A stretch of 64,000 nt of DNA, from contig NZ_CP116939.1 in the NCBI RefSeq assembly GCF_050219315.1, forward strand, positions 1,240,001 through 1,304,000, given 5' to 3'. A program made the position numbers and the translations under genes. Shown here in pieces: positions 1-7,871 of the stretch. This DNA comes from Megasphaera_A sueciensis. GTDB lineage: Bacteria; Bacillota; Negativicutes; Veillonellales; Megasphaeraceae. The first letter of the stretch is position 1. Each line of letters begins with the position of its first letter. The notes beneath the pieces are model-generated. The model did not search any database. It was not told where the DNA came from and saw only the letters and a program-made list of their open reading frames with translations.

Positions 1-204
1 AACAGAACCTTCTACTTTCTCTACCGTTACACCCGGCCAGTTAGCCACTTTGAGATTGGCTCCCGTATACGCATTAAATAGTGTCGTTTTACCGCAGTTC
101 GGATTTCCGATAAACGCCACTGTCAAATCTTTGTGTGTTATGCCATGCCGATAGCGGTGTAAATGCTTGCGTCCTCTCGAGGCATTTGATACATCCTGTT
201 CCAC
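1..204 (-). CDS. feoB: Ferrous iron transport protein B, N-terminal part (cut by window edge)
   Basis: FeoB is an inner-membrane Fe(II) transporter with a cytoplasmic GTPase domain. Only the first 68 codons are in the window. They contain the G1 motif GNPNCGKTTLFNAYTG followed by NWPGVTVEK, which is characteristic of the FeoB G domain. I chose the GTG at 204 because AGGAG lies 9 bases upstream and the first motif falls at about residue 33, after a basic extension (SRGRKHLHRYRHG). feoA lies just upstream on the same strand, with 5 bases between its stop and this start, so the two are surely cotranscribed. The gene continues beyond base 1. Confidence 0.9.
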   Translation of the reverse strand, partial: MEQDVSNASRGRKHLHRYRHGITHKDLTVAFIGNPNCGKTTLFNAYTGANLKVANWPGVTVEKVEGSV

Positions 205-209
205 TATAT

Positions 210-428
210 TCAACTCCTAACTTGTATATGGCTGGAAATCCCTTTACCGATAGCCAGCCGTGTCCCGCGTACCTTAATAATAAGGGTACCGGCATTTTTA
301 TTATTCAGAACTGCGATTTTCGTTCCTTTCGTCATACCCAAAGCCTGCAGGCGTTTTTCCATTTTAGTCGGCAAAGACAGTTCTTCTACAAGATAGGTCA
401 TTCCTACTTTTCCTTGATCCAATGTCAT
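210..428 (-). CDS. feoA: FeoA-type ferrous iron transport accessory protein
   Basis: This is a small SH3-like protein that works with FeoB in Fe(II) uptake. The 72-residue product shows the FeoA pattern: a short N-terminal strand, LPTKMEKRLQALGMTKGTKI (the conserved L..LG...G region), and an end reading RGTRLAIGKGIS. The ATG at 428 is preferred over a GTG at 455 because GGGGGAGG sits 8 bases before it and because it gives the usual FeoA length. It is followed directly by feoB. A DUF805 gene lies 44 bases upstream on the same strand and may belong to the same unit. Confidence 0.88.
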   Translation of the reverse strand: MTLDQGKVGMTYLVEELSLPTKMEKRLQALGMTKGTKIAVLNNKNAGTLIIKVRGTRLAIGKGISSHIQVRS

Positions 429-472
429 TCGTCCGCCCTCCCCCTTTCTCGTCACATCGGCACGCTATCTCC

Positions 473-1027
473 TCAGCGTGCGTGCTCGGCTCCGTATGCA
501 TTGTCGCCGGAGTTTCCTTTTATAGTAAAGAGTGCCAAATACGATACGGCGGTAATGGATTGCACCAGGATTTCCAGATTGTGCAGTCCCAGCACGGGAG
601 CTGTCAAGCTTCCTATATAGCAGATATACGGTATGGCAAACAACGCCCCGGATTTATTGAAATCATGACAGCGTCTGATACCCAAGGATATTTCTGCCCA
701 GACAACAGGAATCGTCAATGCGATAAATATAATTGCAAAAACAGCGGCCAGTTCTGGTCGTCCGATAATCAGTGATTCCACAAACTTGCTGTACAGAATC
801 AAGGAAAACATGATCTGCGCAAAGACAAGGACCAGCGTGCGCAAAATAAAGGGGCGGCGCTGCACCCGTCCGTGAAACGCATAATATTTGGCTTTGAGAT
901 CCTGCCAATCACGAAAACTCACCGCGTTGTTTTCTCCTACGCGGCCGACCGGCATGGCAAGGCCTTTACGGATTTTGATCGATTGATCCGACCGTTTTTT
1001 TAATTTAATCTTTTTTTCTTGAGACAT
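473..1027 (-). CDS. DUF805 family membrane protein
   Basis: The 184-residue product has a basic soluble N-terminus (about 45 residues, many lysines). After it comes the DUF805 signature: YYAFHGRVQRRPF, several hydrophobic segments, LGIRRCHDFNKSG, and GNSGDNAYG near the C-terminus. The family (E. coli YhaH type) consists of small inner-membrane proteins whose function is not established. The cytoplasmic basic tail is longer than in minimal members. It sits upstream of feoAB on the same strand. Whether it takes part in iron transport cannot be judged from the sequence. Confidence 0.8.
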   Translation of the reverse strand: MSQEKKIKLKKRSDQSIKIRKGLAMPVGRVGENNAVSFRDWQDLKAKYYAFHGRVQRRPFILRTLVLVFAQIMFSLILYSKFVESLIIGRPELAAVFAIIFIALTIPVVWAEISLGIRRCHDFNKSGALFAIPYICYIGSLTAPVLGLHNLEILVQSITAVSYLALFTIKGNSGDNAYGAEHAR

Positions 1028-1181
1028 AGTTTCCTCCTAACGGCGCTCAAAAAGCTCGTGCTTATATTTAGTTGTCATAATAATGGTATCATATTCTACG
1101 ATCTTACTCAAATGAATTTGACCGGAAGATATAAATTAAACCATCTTACCGGTTTTATCCGTTCCCGATTACAGCGTATCA

Positions 1182-1190
1182 TGATATAAT
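1182..1190 (+). promoter_or_regulatory. Extended -10 promoter for the small acidic protein
   Basis: TG-A-TATAAT at 1182-1190 is an extended -10 element 34 bases before the ATG at 1225. No good -35 hexamer is present at the usual distance, which is typical for extended -10 promoters. The ribosome binding site AAGGAG is at 1211-1216. Confidence 0.5.
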
Positions 1191-1224
1191 GAACGTATCT
1201 TGATTATTTAAAGGAGACTATTAT

Positions 1225-1674
1225 ATGGGAAAACATGTATATACAAATCTGGTGAATTCGGAAGGGATATTCACCTACAATTTTTTCTGTGAATCCATCA
1301 TCAGCAGCTTGCATACCTTGCTGCACATCATGGAACATGCCGAACTGGATCCGCCGGAACAGCTGGCGTCGATTCCTGATATGCTGGCTAAAATGGGTAC
1401 GAACCTCATGCAGGATTATAGTGAAGAAAAAGTGGATCTCGACCGGCTCAAAACGGAAATGGTCGATTTTTATAATGTCGCTTTTGCCGTGAACGAAACC
1501 ATGGTTCCCGTTGTGACACACGGCAGCGATGAACTGCAGTATTACTACTTCGTGTTTGAACAGGGAATCAAAATCATGTTTCCTACCCTGCTCGAAAATA
1601 TTTCTATGGATTTGCCGGAGGGTGTCCGCGCCGATGACTTCATGGATGAAATGATGACCGAGTTTATTCAATAA
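1225..1674 (+). CDS. Conserved-looking acidic helical protein of unknown function
   Basis: I do not recognise a family. The 149-residue product is acidic and predicted to be mainly helical. It has no signal peptide, no clear membrane segment and no cysteine pair. It begins MGKHVYTNLVNSEGIFTYNF and ends in an acidic, methionine-rich helix (DDFMDEMMTEF). Evidence that it is real: AAGGAG 8 bases before the ATG, an extended -10 upstream, a strong terminator right after the stop, and a transcription direction opposite to both neighbours. The antisense frame at 1204-1686 is also open but lacks these signals. Confidence 0.75.
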   Translation: MGKHVYTNLVNSEGIFTYNFFCESIISSLHTLLHIMEHAELDPPEQLASIPDMLAKMGTNLMQDYSEEKVDLDRLKTEMVDFYNVAFAVNETMVPVVTHGSDELQYYYFVFEQGIKIMFPTLLENISMDLPEGVRADDFMDEMMTEFIQ

Positions 1675-1689
1675 GCATATCCGCAAAAA

Positions 1690-1734
1690 GCGGGTACCTA
1701 TTGCTGCAGCCTGCGCTGCGACAATAGGTACCCG
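1690..1734. terminator. Bidirectional intrinsic terminator
   Basis: A 14-bp stem (GCGGGTACCTATTG paired with CAATAGGTACCCGT, the end pair being G-T) has a 17-base loop. It is flanked by AAAAA on the left and TTTTCTTT on the right. It lies between the convergent 1225-1674 gene and uppP and can terminate both. Confidence 0.85.
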
Positions 1735-1751
1735 TTTTCTTTATATCGCCG

Positions 1752-2582
1752 TTAGTTCAGTACAAAAAAATGCAGGAAAGAAACCAGCGCGACTACAAAC
1801 CGATAATAAGCAAAACTGGCCAAACTGGACTTATTCAAGAATTTGAGGAACCACAGTACCGAGACATACGCCACGGCAAAGGCCACGACAAAGCCGATAG
1901 CGATCATGATCAAATCACCGCCGGCAAGGTCACTCAGATTTTTAAGCAGATCGTAAATACAGGCCACGACCATGACCGGCACAGCGATAATAAAGCAAAA
2001 GTCGGCAGCGCATTTACGACTCAATCCCAAGAACAATCCACCGGAAATCGTCGATCCGGAACGAGAAAACCCCGGCCACAATGCGAGTATTTGGAAGGCC
2101 CCTACCAAAAAGGCCTGCATGATCGTCATTTTTTCCACATCGTCACACACGACCCGCATATGCGCTCTTTCAGCAGCCAGCATAAAAAAACCGCCGAGAA
2201 TCAGCCCGATGATAACGGTGCCGGGAGAAAACAAATACGTCTTGATCGCATGGTGTGCCAAGTAACCAATGCCCATGACCGGCACAATGCCGGCAGCGAC
2301 ATGGGCTAAGGTCAGTCCCGTATCGTGGCGGAACCAGTTTTCCCGGCGATACATATTCCAGCACCGATATTGCCGTGCCATGCGTAAGAATTTTTCCTTA
2401 TAAATTACCAGAACAGATAAAATAGCTCCAAGTTGAATAAAAACTTCAAAAACACTGGCCCGCGGCCCGTCAAATCCCAACCAGTCGCCGACGAGGATCA
2501 TATGCCCCGTAGAAGAAACAGGAAGATATTCTGTCACCCCTTCGACAACGCCGAGTATAACCGCAATGATATAATCGTTCAT
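1752..2582 (-). CDS. uppP: Undecaprenyl-diphosphatase
   Basis: UppP (BacA) removes a phosphate from undecaprenyl diphosphate and so recycles the lipid carrier for peptidoglycan and surface polysaccharides. The 276-residue polytopic membrane protein carries both family motifs: EGVTEYLPVSSTGHM near residue 15 (glutamate-rich motif) and PGFSRSGSTISGG around residue 170 (the PGxSRSG active-site motif). Length is normal. It is monocistronic: a bidirectional terminator follows it, and the upstream gene ends in its own terminator. It is relevant to the polysaccharide locus further on, which also depends on undecaprenyl carriers. Confidence 0.95.
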   Translation of the reverse strand: MNDYIIAVILGVVEGVTEYLPVSSTGHMILVGDWLGFDGPRASVFEVFIQLGAILSVLVIYKEKFLRMARQYRCWNMYRRENWFRHDTGLTLAHVAAGIVPVMGIGYLAHHAIKTYLFSPGTVIIGLILGGFFMLAAERAHMRVVCDDVEKMTIMQAFLVGAFQILALWPGFSRSGSTISGGLFLGLSRKCAADFCFIIAVPVMVVACIYDLLKNLSDLAGGDLIMIAIGFVVAFAVAYVSVLWFLKFLNKSSLASFAYYRFVVALVSFLHFFVLN

Positions 2583-2685
2583 TCGATGATTTCTCCTTTA
2601 TATATACAACAAAATAATATAAACCATACTGAAATATTATACCACGCGGAAAAAAAGAAAAAAAGTGTTTCTACCAGTAAAAAAG

Positions 2686-2725
2686 CAAGGCTGTACTGAC
2701 AATATCTTATGTCCGTACAGCCTTG
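2686..2725 (-). terminator. Intrinsic terminator after the BrxF-like gene
   Basis: An 11-bp perfect stem (CAAGGCTGTAC / GTACAGCCTTG) with an 18-base loop is followed on the minus strand by CTTTTTT. It starts 12 bases after the stop of the BrxF-like gene. Confidence 0.85.
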
Positions 2726-2737
2726 TCATGGTGCATC

Positions 2738-3202
2738 TTAATCCAAAGAAATGACATGGTTCTTGTTTTCTACCTTAAACTTAGCATATTTTGGATCCCC
2801 ATTATGTTCAAAGTACAACGTATCTTTTTCAATGTGTCCGCGCCAGCTCACGATCAGGGGGCATTCATGGCTGAGATGTTTCAGCATCTTTATGGGATTC
2901 AGGTTCAAAATTGGTGCAAATAAAAAGCCAACATTGTCAATCATTACCACACGTGCATTCAGTCTGTGAATGGCAGCCGAAATAAGAGAAATTGCTTGTT
3001 CGGGACGATCCGCCCGTGGAATTTCCAAAAATTCGTCGTCGAACAGTTCTTTTGCATCGACGATCTTCCATCCTTCCTGATACGTTAATTCTCGAATCAG
3101 TCTACTTTTGCCGGAACCCGGGCCGCCGATAATAATCAGTAACTTTTCTTCGTCCTGGGCAATGTACTTCCAGCGTTTCAAAACCTCTGCATCTGTAACC
3201 AT
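2738..3202 (-). CDS. BrxF-like P-loop protein, no other BREX genes nearby
   Basis: A 154-residue single-domain P-loop protein. Walker A is IIGGPGSGKSRLI (about residues 24-36). A Walker B-like strand VVMIDNVGFLFAP follows, then LNPIKMLKHLSHECPLIVSWRG and a C-terminal segment with LYFEHNGDPKYAKF. That order (..D.v..LF.p.l.ldP...L..lSr...lvv.WrG...g.L.yae..hpeY) matches my recollection of BrxF of type 3 BREX phage-defence systems. The ATG at 3202 is chosen because AAGGTGA lies 5 bases upstream; longer starts run into A+T-rich non-coding-like sequence. It has its own terminator. Its neighbours are an exported protein and uppP, with no pglZ, brxC or methylase gene. The family call is from memory of its pattern; a function outside defence is possible. 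Confidence 0.65.
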   Translation of the reverse strand: MVTDAEVLKRWKYIAQDEEKLLIIIGGPGSGKSRLIRELTYQEGWKIVDAKELFDDEFLEIPRADRPEQAISLISAAIHRLNARVVMIDNVGFLFAPILNLNPIKMLKHLSHECPLIVSWRGHIEKDTLYFEHNGDPKYAKFKVENKNHVISLD

Positions 3203-3317
3203 AGGAATCACCTTCATCTGCTTTATTGTTATCTTTATTATACTGGAATTGGCCTGCATAAGTAAAGGCTTTTGTCTATCTAAATTTTACATGGTTCTCC
3301 TAAGCGGAAATGCAGCC

Positions 3318-4613
3318 TTATGCTTCCAAACCATATCGTTTCTTGGGATTCTGCAAATCTTCGATAGGAGCACTTAGAAGAAGCACATCCTCCACATAAT
3401 TTTGCACATGGTCGATCACGAATAACAAGTATATCCCTTTTTGGTATGGGTTGTCATAGAAGTATCCATCGACAGATTTAATGCCGTCAGGACCTTTTTC
3501 CAGCCGCTGCGGCAGTCCATACAGCCCTAAAATCGTCGAGGCATGATAGCCTAACGTCGCCCCGCGGTTCGTATACGCGTTATTGGTCATCAGGAAGACA
3601 CGCTTTATCGTATTGTACCGATCTATTTCCACCCCATAATCACCGTAAATCCAAAATTTGTTGCCCTTATTTGTTATCATATTAGTCCACATATTATATT
3701 TATTGGCTTCAAATGGATTTTCCAGTGAGAATCCCATAAGGGAAAAATCTCTGGGGATAAAACCGGCATGGATCGGCAGTACTGTCTCAGCGGACGGATT
3801 AATGTACGGTGCACGCGGCGGCATCAGTGCGATCCGTTCTACTTTCCGGTTATAGATGGCAAAAACAAGCATCGTATCCTTTTGCGGACTCTCATATACC
3901 AGATAATAGATATTGGAATCCGTATCACGCAAAAGATTGGTCGGTGCACCATACCGCCGCATAACCGATTCCACCGGATATCCCAGATGGATGTCGCGGC
4001 CGGCCGCTATATCCGTTCCCTGGGCCAAGAAAATAGAATTGACACCGACTTGTATACGGTCTCCCTGCTCGTTCGGCTGTTTCAGCATATCGATCGTATC
4101 ATTGCGCAGGACGACCCGCAGTTTTTGTGTGTCATCATTGTACCGCAGCGTCGTATAATGTTCACTGTTCAAATATTTTTCCGGACTGCCCAGCACACGC
4201 CGCACTTTTGCCAGGGTATCTCCGGCTGCCAGTCCGGCAATAGTAAAGTCTTTTTCCACCAGTGGGAAAATATACAAGGGAGTTACCGCCATATCGGATA
4301 GTTTAGGGTTGGTTATTACTTCATCTTCATAATGGTCTTTCCCTTCGATTTTAGGTACGTCGGCGTCCTTGGCCGTATCATTTTTTACGGTGTCATCATA
4401 CGGTGGTGTTCCGTTCGCTTTCGTTTTATCGCCGGCCTGCGTCGTTGCTGTCGTCGTCGTTTTTCCCGCAGTCTTCCCTACGGGCTGTTCTATCGGCATA
4501 GGGTGCTTGCGGATAATAATCGAATCCGGCTCATCCGATGCGGCCCACGCTGCAGCCGTATAAAAAACACCAATCAGTAGTGCGGCACCCAAAATCTTTC
4601 GTGAGCGCTTCAT
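3318..4613 (-). CDS. Exported protein with three SmpA/OmlA-like repeats
   Basis: The 431-residue product begins with a clear signal peptide (MKRSRK, hydrophobic core, likely cleavage after AAAWA). A low-complexity Thr/Lys/Asp linker follows (about residues 45-95). The rest holds three copies of a motif seen in BamE/SmpA-type folds: GDTLAKVRRVLGSPEKY, GYPVESVMRRYGAPTNLL and GYHASTILGLYGLPQRL. Each is followed by strands rich in Tyr and Asp. No lipobox cysteine is present, so it is probably a soluble periplasmic protein. Function unknown. It lies downstream of lysS, separated by a terminator, and upstream of the BrxF-like gene. Confidence 0.75.
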   Translation of the reverse strand: MKRSRKILGAALLIGVFYTAAAWAASDEPDSIIIRKHPMPIEQPVGKTAGKTTTTATTQAGDKTKANGTPPYDDTVKNDTAKDADVPKIEGKDHYEDEVITNPKLSDMAVTPLYIFPLVEKDFTIAGLAAGDTLAKVRRVLGSPEKYLNSEHYTTLRYNDDTQKLRVVLRNDTIDMLKQPNEQGDRIQVGVNSIFLAQGTDIAAGRDIHLGYPVESVMRRYGAPTNLLRDTDSNIYYLVYESPQKDTMLVFAIYNRKVERIALMPPRAPYINPSAETVLPIHAGFIPRDFSLMGFSLENPFEANKYNMWTNMITNKGNKFWIYGDYGVEIDRYNTIKRVFLMTNNAYTNRGATLGYHASTILGLYGLPQRLEKGPDGIKSVDGYFYDNPYQKGIYLLFVIDHVQNYVEDVLLLSAPIEDLQNPKKRYGLEA

Positions 4614-4646
4614 AGTAATATCTTCCTTTCTCTATGTAAAGAGTAA

Positions 4647-4682
4647 AAACACCCTTTGAAGCCATTCTTTCAAAGGGTGTTT
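4647..4682 (-). terminator. Intrinsic terminator of greA-lysS
   Basis: A 12-bp perfect stem (AAACACCCTTTG / CAAAGGGTGTTT) with a 12-base loop has a T-tract on the minus strand. It begins 7 bases past the lysS stop. Confidence 0.85.
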
Positions 4683-4689
4683 GATTATA

Positions 4690-6195
4690 TTATTTCTGTT
4701 CCGGCCGTGTCAGCGGGAATAACAATACATCTCGGATGGAGGCGTTGTTCGTCAGAATCATGACGAGACGGTCTATCCCGATCCCTAACCCGCCTGTCGG
4801 CGGCAGTCCGTATTCCAAGGCACGGACGAAGTCTTCATCCATCTGGTGTGCTTCGTCATCACCCATGGCCCGTTCTTTCATCTGCTGGACAAAACGATCC
4901 CGCTGGTCGATAGGGTCATTTAATTCGGAAAATCCATTGGCCAGTTCGCGTCCGTAGATAAACCCTTCAAAGCGATACGTCAGCAGAGGATTTTCACGGT
5001 CTTGCTTGGTCAGCGGAGAAATCTCCAGCGGATGCCCCGTAATGATCGTAGGCTGCATGAGGTTTTCTTCTACATAGTCTTCAAAGCAAGCGTTGATGAT
5101 TTTGCCGATGCCGCAGTGTTCCGTATATTCCACATGGAGCTTGTCGGCTATGGCTCTGGCTTCTTCAATCGCAGTAACCTGCCCGAAATCTTCACTGGTA
5201 TATTTTTTAACCGCTTCGATCATGGTCATGCGGTCCCACGGCGGCGTGAGGTCGATTTCCATGTCCTGATAGGTGATCTTTGTTGTTCCATAAAGCATTT
5301 TGGCTAATTCCGCCGTCATTTCTTCGGTAATGCGGATCACATCTTCCAAATCACCGTAGGCCTGGTATAATTCCACGGTCGTGAATTCCGGGTTGTGGCG
5401 GGTATCAATGCCTTCATTGCGGAAGCAGCGGTTCATTTCATATACGCGTTCCAGGCCGCCGACGATGAGACGTTTCAAATGCAGTTCCGGTGCAATACGC
5501 AGGAAAATGTCCATGTCCAGTGCATTGTGATGCGTTTTGAACGGTCTGGCCGCAGCTCCGCCGGCAATCGTATGAAGCATCGGTGTTTCTACTTCCAGGA
5601 AGTCCCGTTCATCCAGGTATTTGCGGATTCCTTTAATAATTTTGGACCGTTTGATAAAAGTATCTTTTACTTCCGGATTGACAATGAGATCCAAGTAGCG
5701 CTGGCGGTACCGGGTTTCCGTATCCGTCAGGCCATGCCATTTTTCCGGCAGCGGCCGCAGTGATTTGGATAACAACTTCCATTCGTCGACCCGGACTGTC
5801 GTTTCTCCTGTATGGGTCGTAAATACCGTTCCTTCCACTCCTACTATATCACCAATATCCAACAGTTTAAAGAGAGTATAGGAATCTTCTCCGAGAATAT
5901 CCTTACGGAAATACAGCTGTACTTCACCGGTAATATCACGCAGTACGCAGAATGCCGTTTTGCCATGACGGCGGATCGCCATTAAACGTCCGGCAACCCG
6001 TACTTTTCCTTCATTCTTTTCCAGTGCTTCGGCGTTGTCTTTTACGTCCTGGGCATGATGATCCCAGTTGTATTTTTCACCAAACGGATAGACACCGGCT
6101 TCACTGAATTCCCTCATTTTTTCCCGGCGTACGATCATCTGATCATTTAGCTGTTCTTCTTCTATAACAGGTGTTGCTTGTTTTTCTTCGGACAT
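4690..6195 (-). CDS. lysS: Lysyl-tRNA synthetase, class II
   Basis: Charges tRNA-Lys with lysine. The 501-residue product has the N-terminal OB-fold anticodon-binding domain (about residues 60-165, RVAGRLMAIRRHGKTAF) and the class II catalytic core. Motif 2 is CFRNEGIDTRHNPEFT and motif 3 is GGLGIGIDRLVMI at the C-terminus. Length is normal for bacterial LysS. It lies 18 bases downstream of greA, the usual Firmicutes pairing, and ends at a strong terminator. Confidence 0.97.
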   Translation of the reverse strand: MSEEKQATPVIEEEQLNDQMIVRREKMREFSEAGVYPFGEKYNWDHHAQDVKDNAEALEKNEGKVRVAGRLMAIRRHGKTAFCVLRDITGEVQLYFRKDILGEDSYTLFKLLDIGDIVGVEGTVFTTHTGETTVRVDEWKLLSKSLRPLPEKWHGLTDTETRYRQRYLDLIVNPEVKDTFIKRSKIIKGIRKYLDERDFLEVETPMLHTIAGGAAARPFKTHHNALDMDIFLRIAPELHLKRLIVGGLERVYEMNRCFRNEGIDTRHNPEFTTVELYQAYGDLEDVIRITEEMTAELAKMLYGTTKITYQDMEIDLTPPWDRMTMIEAVKKYTSEDFGQVTAIEEARAIADKLHVEYTEHCGIGKIINACFEDYVEENLMQPTIITGHPLEISPLTKQDRENPLLTYRFEGFIYGRELANGFSELNDPIDQRDRFVQQMKERAMGDDEAHQMDEDFVRALEYGLPPTGGLGIGIDRLVMILTNNASIRDVLLFPLTRPEQK

Positions 6196-6213
6196 GTAGT
6201 TCCCTCCTGCTTC

Positions 6214-6699
6214 TTATTCCGCATTGGGCGGTAGTATACGATACTTGAGTTGTCCCGCCGGTGTTTTTACAGATACAATGACAGGATGCTGCTTGCTGAT
6301 ATTTTTACCCAAAATCGCCGCGCCTACGGGGGATTCATTAGAAATACGATTATTGAACGGGTCGGCTTCTGCTGTGCCAACAACAGTATAGGCAAAACGG
6401 TCGCCTGTTTCGATATCTTCCAAAACGACTTTAGAGCCCAAGCCTACTCTGGCCGCGCTGTCCTCCGATTCTTTTATGATTTTAGCCGTGCGGATTTTGC
6501 CTTCCAATTCAGCGATACGCCCTTCAATAAAGGCCTGTTCGTTTTTAGCATCATCATATTCAGAGTTTTCGCTTAAGTCACCTAACGCGATGGCTTCTTG
6601 AATACGCTGCGAAACTTTAATGCGGCGAACAGATTTTAATTCTTCCAGTTCATCGGTTAGTTTTTTCAAACCTTCTTCAGTGATTAATGTTTCAGTCAT
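6214..6699 (-). CDS. greA: Transcription elongation factor GreA
   Basis: GreA rescues backtracked RNA polymerase by stimulating cleavage of the nascent transcript. The 161-residue product has the N-terminal coiled coil (LKKLTDELEELKSVRR to ELEGKIRTAKII) with the acidic tip region LGDLSENSEYDDAK. The FKBP-like C-terminal domain includes SPVGAAILGK. It is the first gene of a greA-lysS unit; AAAGGAG precedes the ATG. An inverted repeat lies 41 bases upstream. Confidence 0.96.
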   Translation of the reverse strand: MTETLITEEGLKKLTDELEELKSVRRIKVSQRIQEAIALGDLSENSEYDDAKNEQAFIEGRIAELEGKIRTAKIIKESEDSAARVGLGSKVVLEDIETGDRFAYTVVGTAEADPFNNRISNESPVGAAILGKNISKQHPVIVSVKTPAGQLKYRILPPNAE

Positions 6700-6739
6700 A
6701 ACTATGCTCCTTTGCTCGTATAGTGGTCATATACAGAAA

Positions 6740-6766
6740 ATAGTGTCAAGCGACCCTTGGCACTAT
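6740..6766. other. 11-bp inverted repeat upstream of greA
   Basis: ATAGTGTCAAG and CTTGGCACTAT form an 11-bp stem with one G-T pair and a 5-base loop. On the minus strand the right arm contains TTGACA, so the repeat overlaps a possible greA -35. It is followed by TTTT. It may be an operator, an attenuator or a terminator for dusB; the sequence does not decide. Confidence 0.45.
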
Positions 6767-6896
6767 ACGTGTATCTATTCAATTGCAAGTACATTTTATT
6801 ATATTCTTATATGCCTCGTCTGTCAATAAGAGGTAACTTGCAGAAAAATGCGCAGGATGGGGCCTGCTCCGGCAAGCATGCGTCGATAAGAATACT

Positions 6897-7871
6897 TTAC
6901 AGCAGTCCTCGGATTATGTTTCTGAATTCGTCTACTCCCGCTGCCCGGTTGATCCGTTCGCGCAGAGCAGCCGATCCGTGCAGTCCCTTCGTATACCAAG
7001 AGGCATGAGCTCGCATTTCCCGAAGCGCAATGTATTCCCCTTTATACTCCAGAAGGCTTTCAAAATGTTCCAGTAATTGTTCATAGCGTGCCGCAGCTGT
7101 CGGCGGCGGCAGGATTCTTCCCGTTTTCAGATAGGTGATGATCTGCGGAAAAATCCAAGGGTTTCCTTGTGCGCCGCGGCCGACCATAATTCCCTGACAA
7201 CCCGTTTCTTCCAACATTCGCAACGCCGAAGGCCCGTCGGTAATATCCCCGTTGCCAATGACAGGGATGTTTACAGCCTGAACAACATCTTTTATTTTTG
7301 TCCAATCGGCTTTTCCCATGTAAAATTGTTCCCGGGTCCGTCCGTGAACGGTGACTGCAGCCGCACCGGCTTGTTCAGCCCGTTTGGCAAGTTCGACTGC
7401 CGTATTATGTTCTGCATCCCAGCCGGTACGCATCTTTACGGTTACCGGCAGTGAAACTGCCGATACGACGGCGGCAATAATAGCTTCTGCCCGCGGCAGA
7501 TCTTTCATAAGGGCCGAGCCTTCTTGATTTTTTACGACTTTATTCACAGGACAGCCCATATTGATATCCACAATATCTGCTCCTGCTTTTTCTACCTCCT
7601 GCGCCGCATTAGCCATAGTCGACGGATCGGATCCGAATATCTGCATAGAAAGAGGATGCTCGCGCGGATCTATGCGGAGCATCTCTTGTGTATGCTTATT
7701 ATGATATAACAGCCCTTTATCACTAACCATTTCTGCACACACCATAGCCGCGCCATACCGCCGTGCAATCACACGATACGGCAGATCACAGACGCCGGCC
7801 ATGGGTGCCAGGATTACCGGCATTTCCAGGGTAACACTGCCGATAGAAAGAGGTTTAATTGTTCCGATCAT
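6897..7871 (-). CDS. dusB: tRNA-dihydrouridine synthase
   Basis: An FMN-dependent enzyme that reduces uridine to dihydrouridine in tRNA. The 324-residue TIM-barrel product has the N-terminal PVILAPMAGVCDLPYR, the catalytic-cysteine motif DINMGCPVNKVVK (about residues 98-110), VTVHGRTREQFY and the FMN-phosphate region GVMVGRGAQGNPW-like (GIMVGRGAQGNPWIF). It overlaps the end of coaX by 17 bases, so translation is probably coupled. dusB next to lysS and greA is standard in Firmicutes. Confidence 0.95.
   Translation of the reverse strand: MIGTIKPLSIGSVTLEMPVILAPMAGVCDLPYRVIARRYGAAMVCAEMVSDKGLLYHNKHTQEMLRIDPREHPLSMQIFGSDPSTMANAAQEVEKAGADIVDINMGCPVNKVVKNQEGSALMKDLPRAEAIIAAVVSAVSLPVTVKMRTGWDAEHNTAVELAKRAEQAGAAAVTVHGRTREQFYMGKADWTKIKDVVQAVNIPVIGNGDITDGPSALRMLEETGCQGIMVGRGAQGNPWIFPQIITYLKTGRILPPPTAAARYEQLLEHFESLLEYKGEYIALREMRAHASWYTKGLHGSAALRERINRAAGVDEFRNIIRGLL

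Noticed and set aside
1204..1686. Antisense frame of 160 codons opposite the small acidic protein
   Set aside because: The plus-strand gene has promoter, ribosome binding site and terminator in the right places; the antisense frame has none.
2738..3202. A complete BREX defence island
   Set aside because: Flanking genes are uppP, an exported protein and lysS. None of pglZ, brxC, brxA, brxB or a methylase is present.
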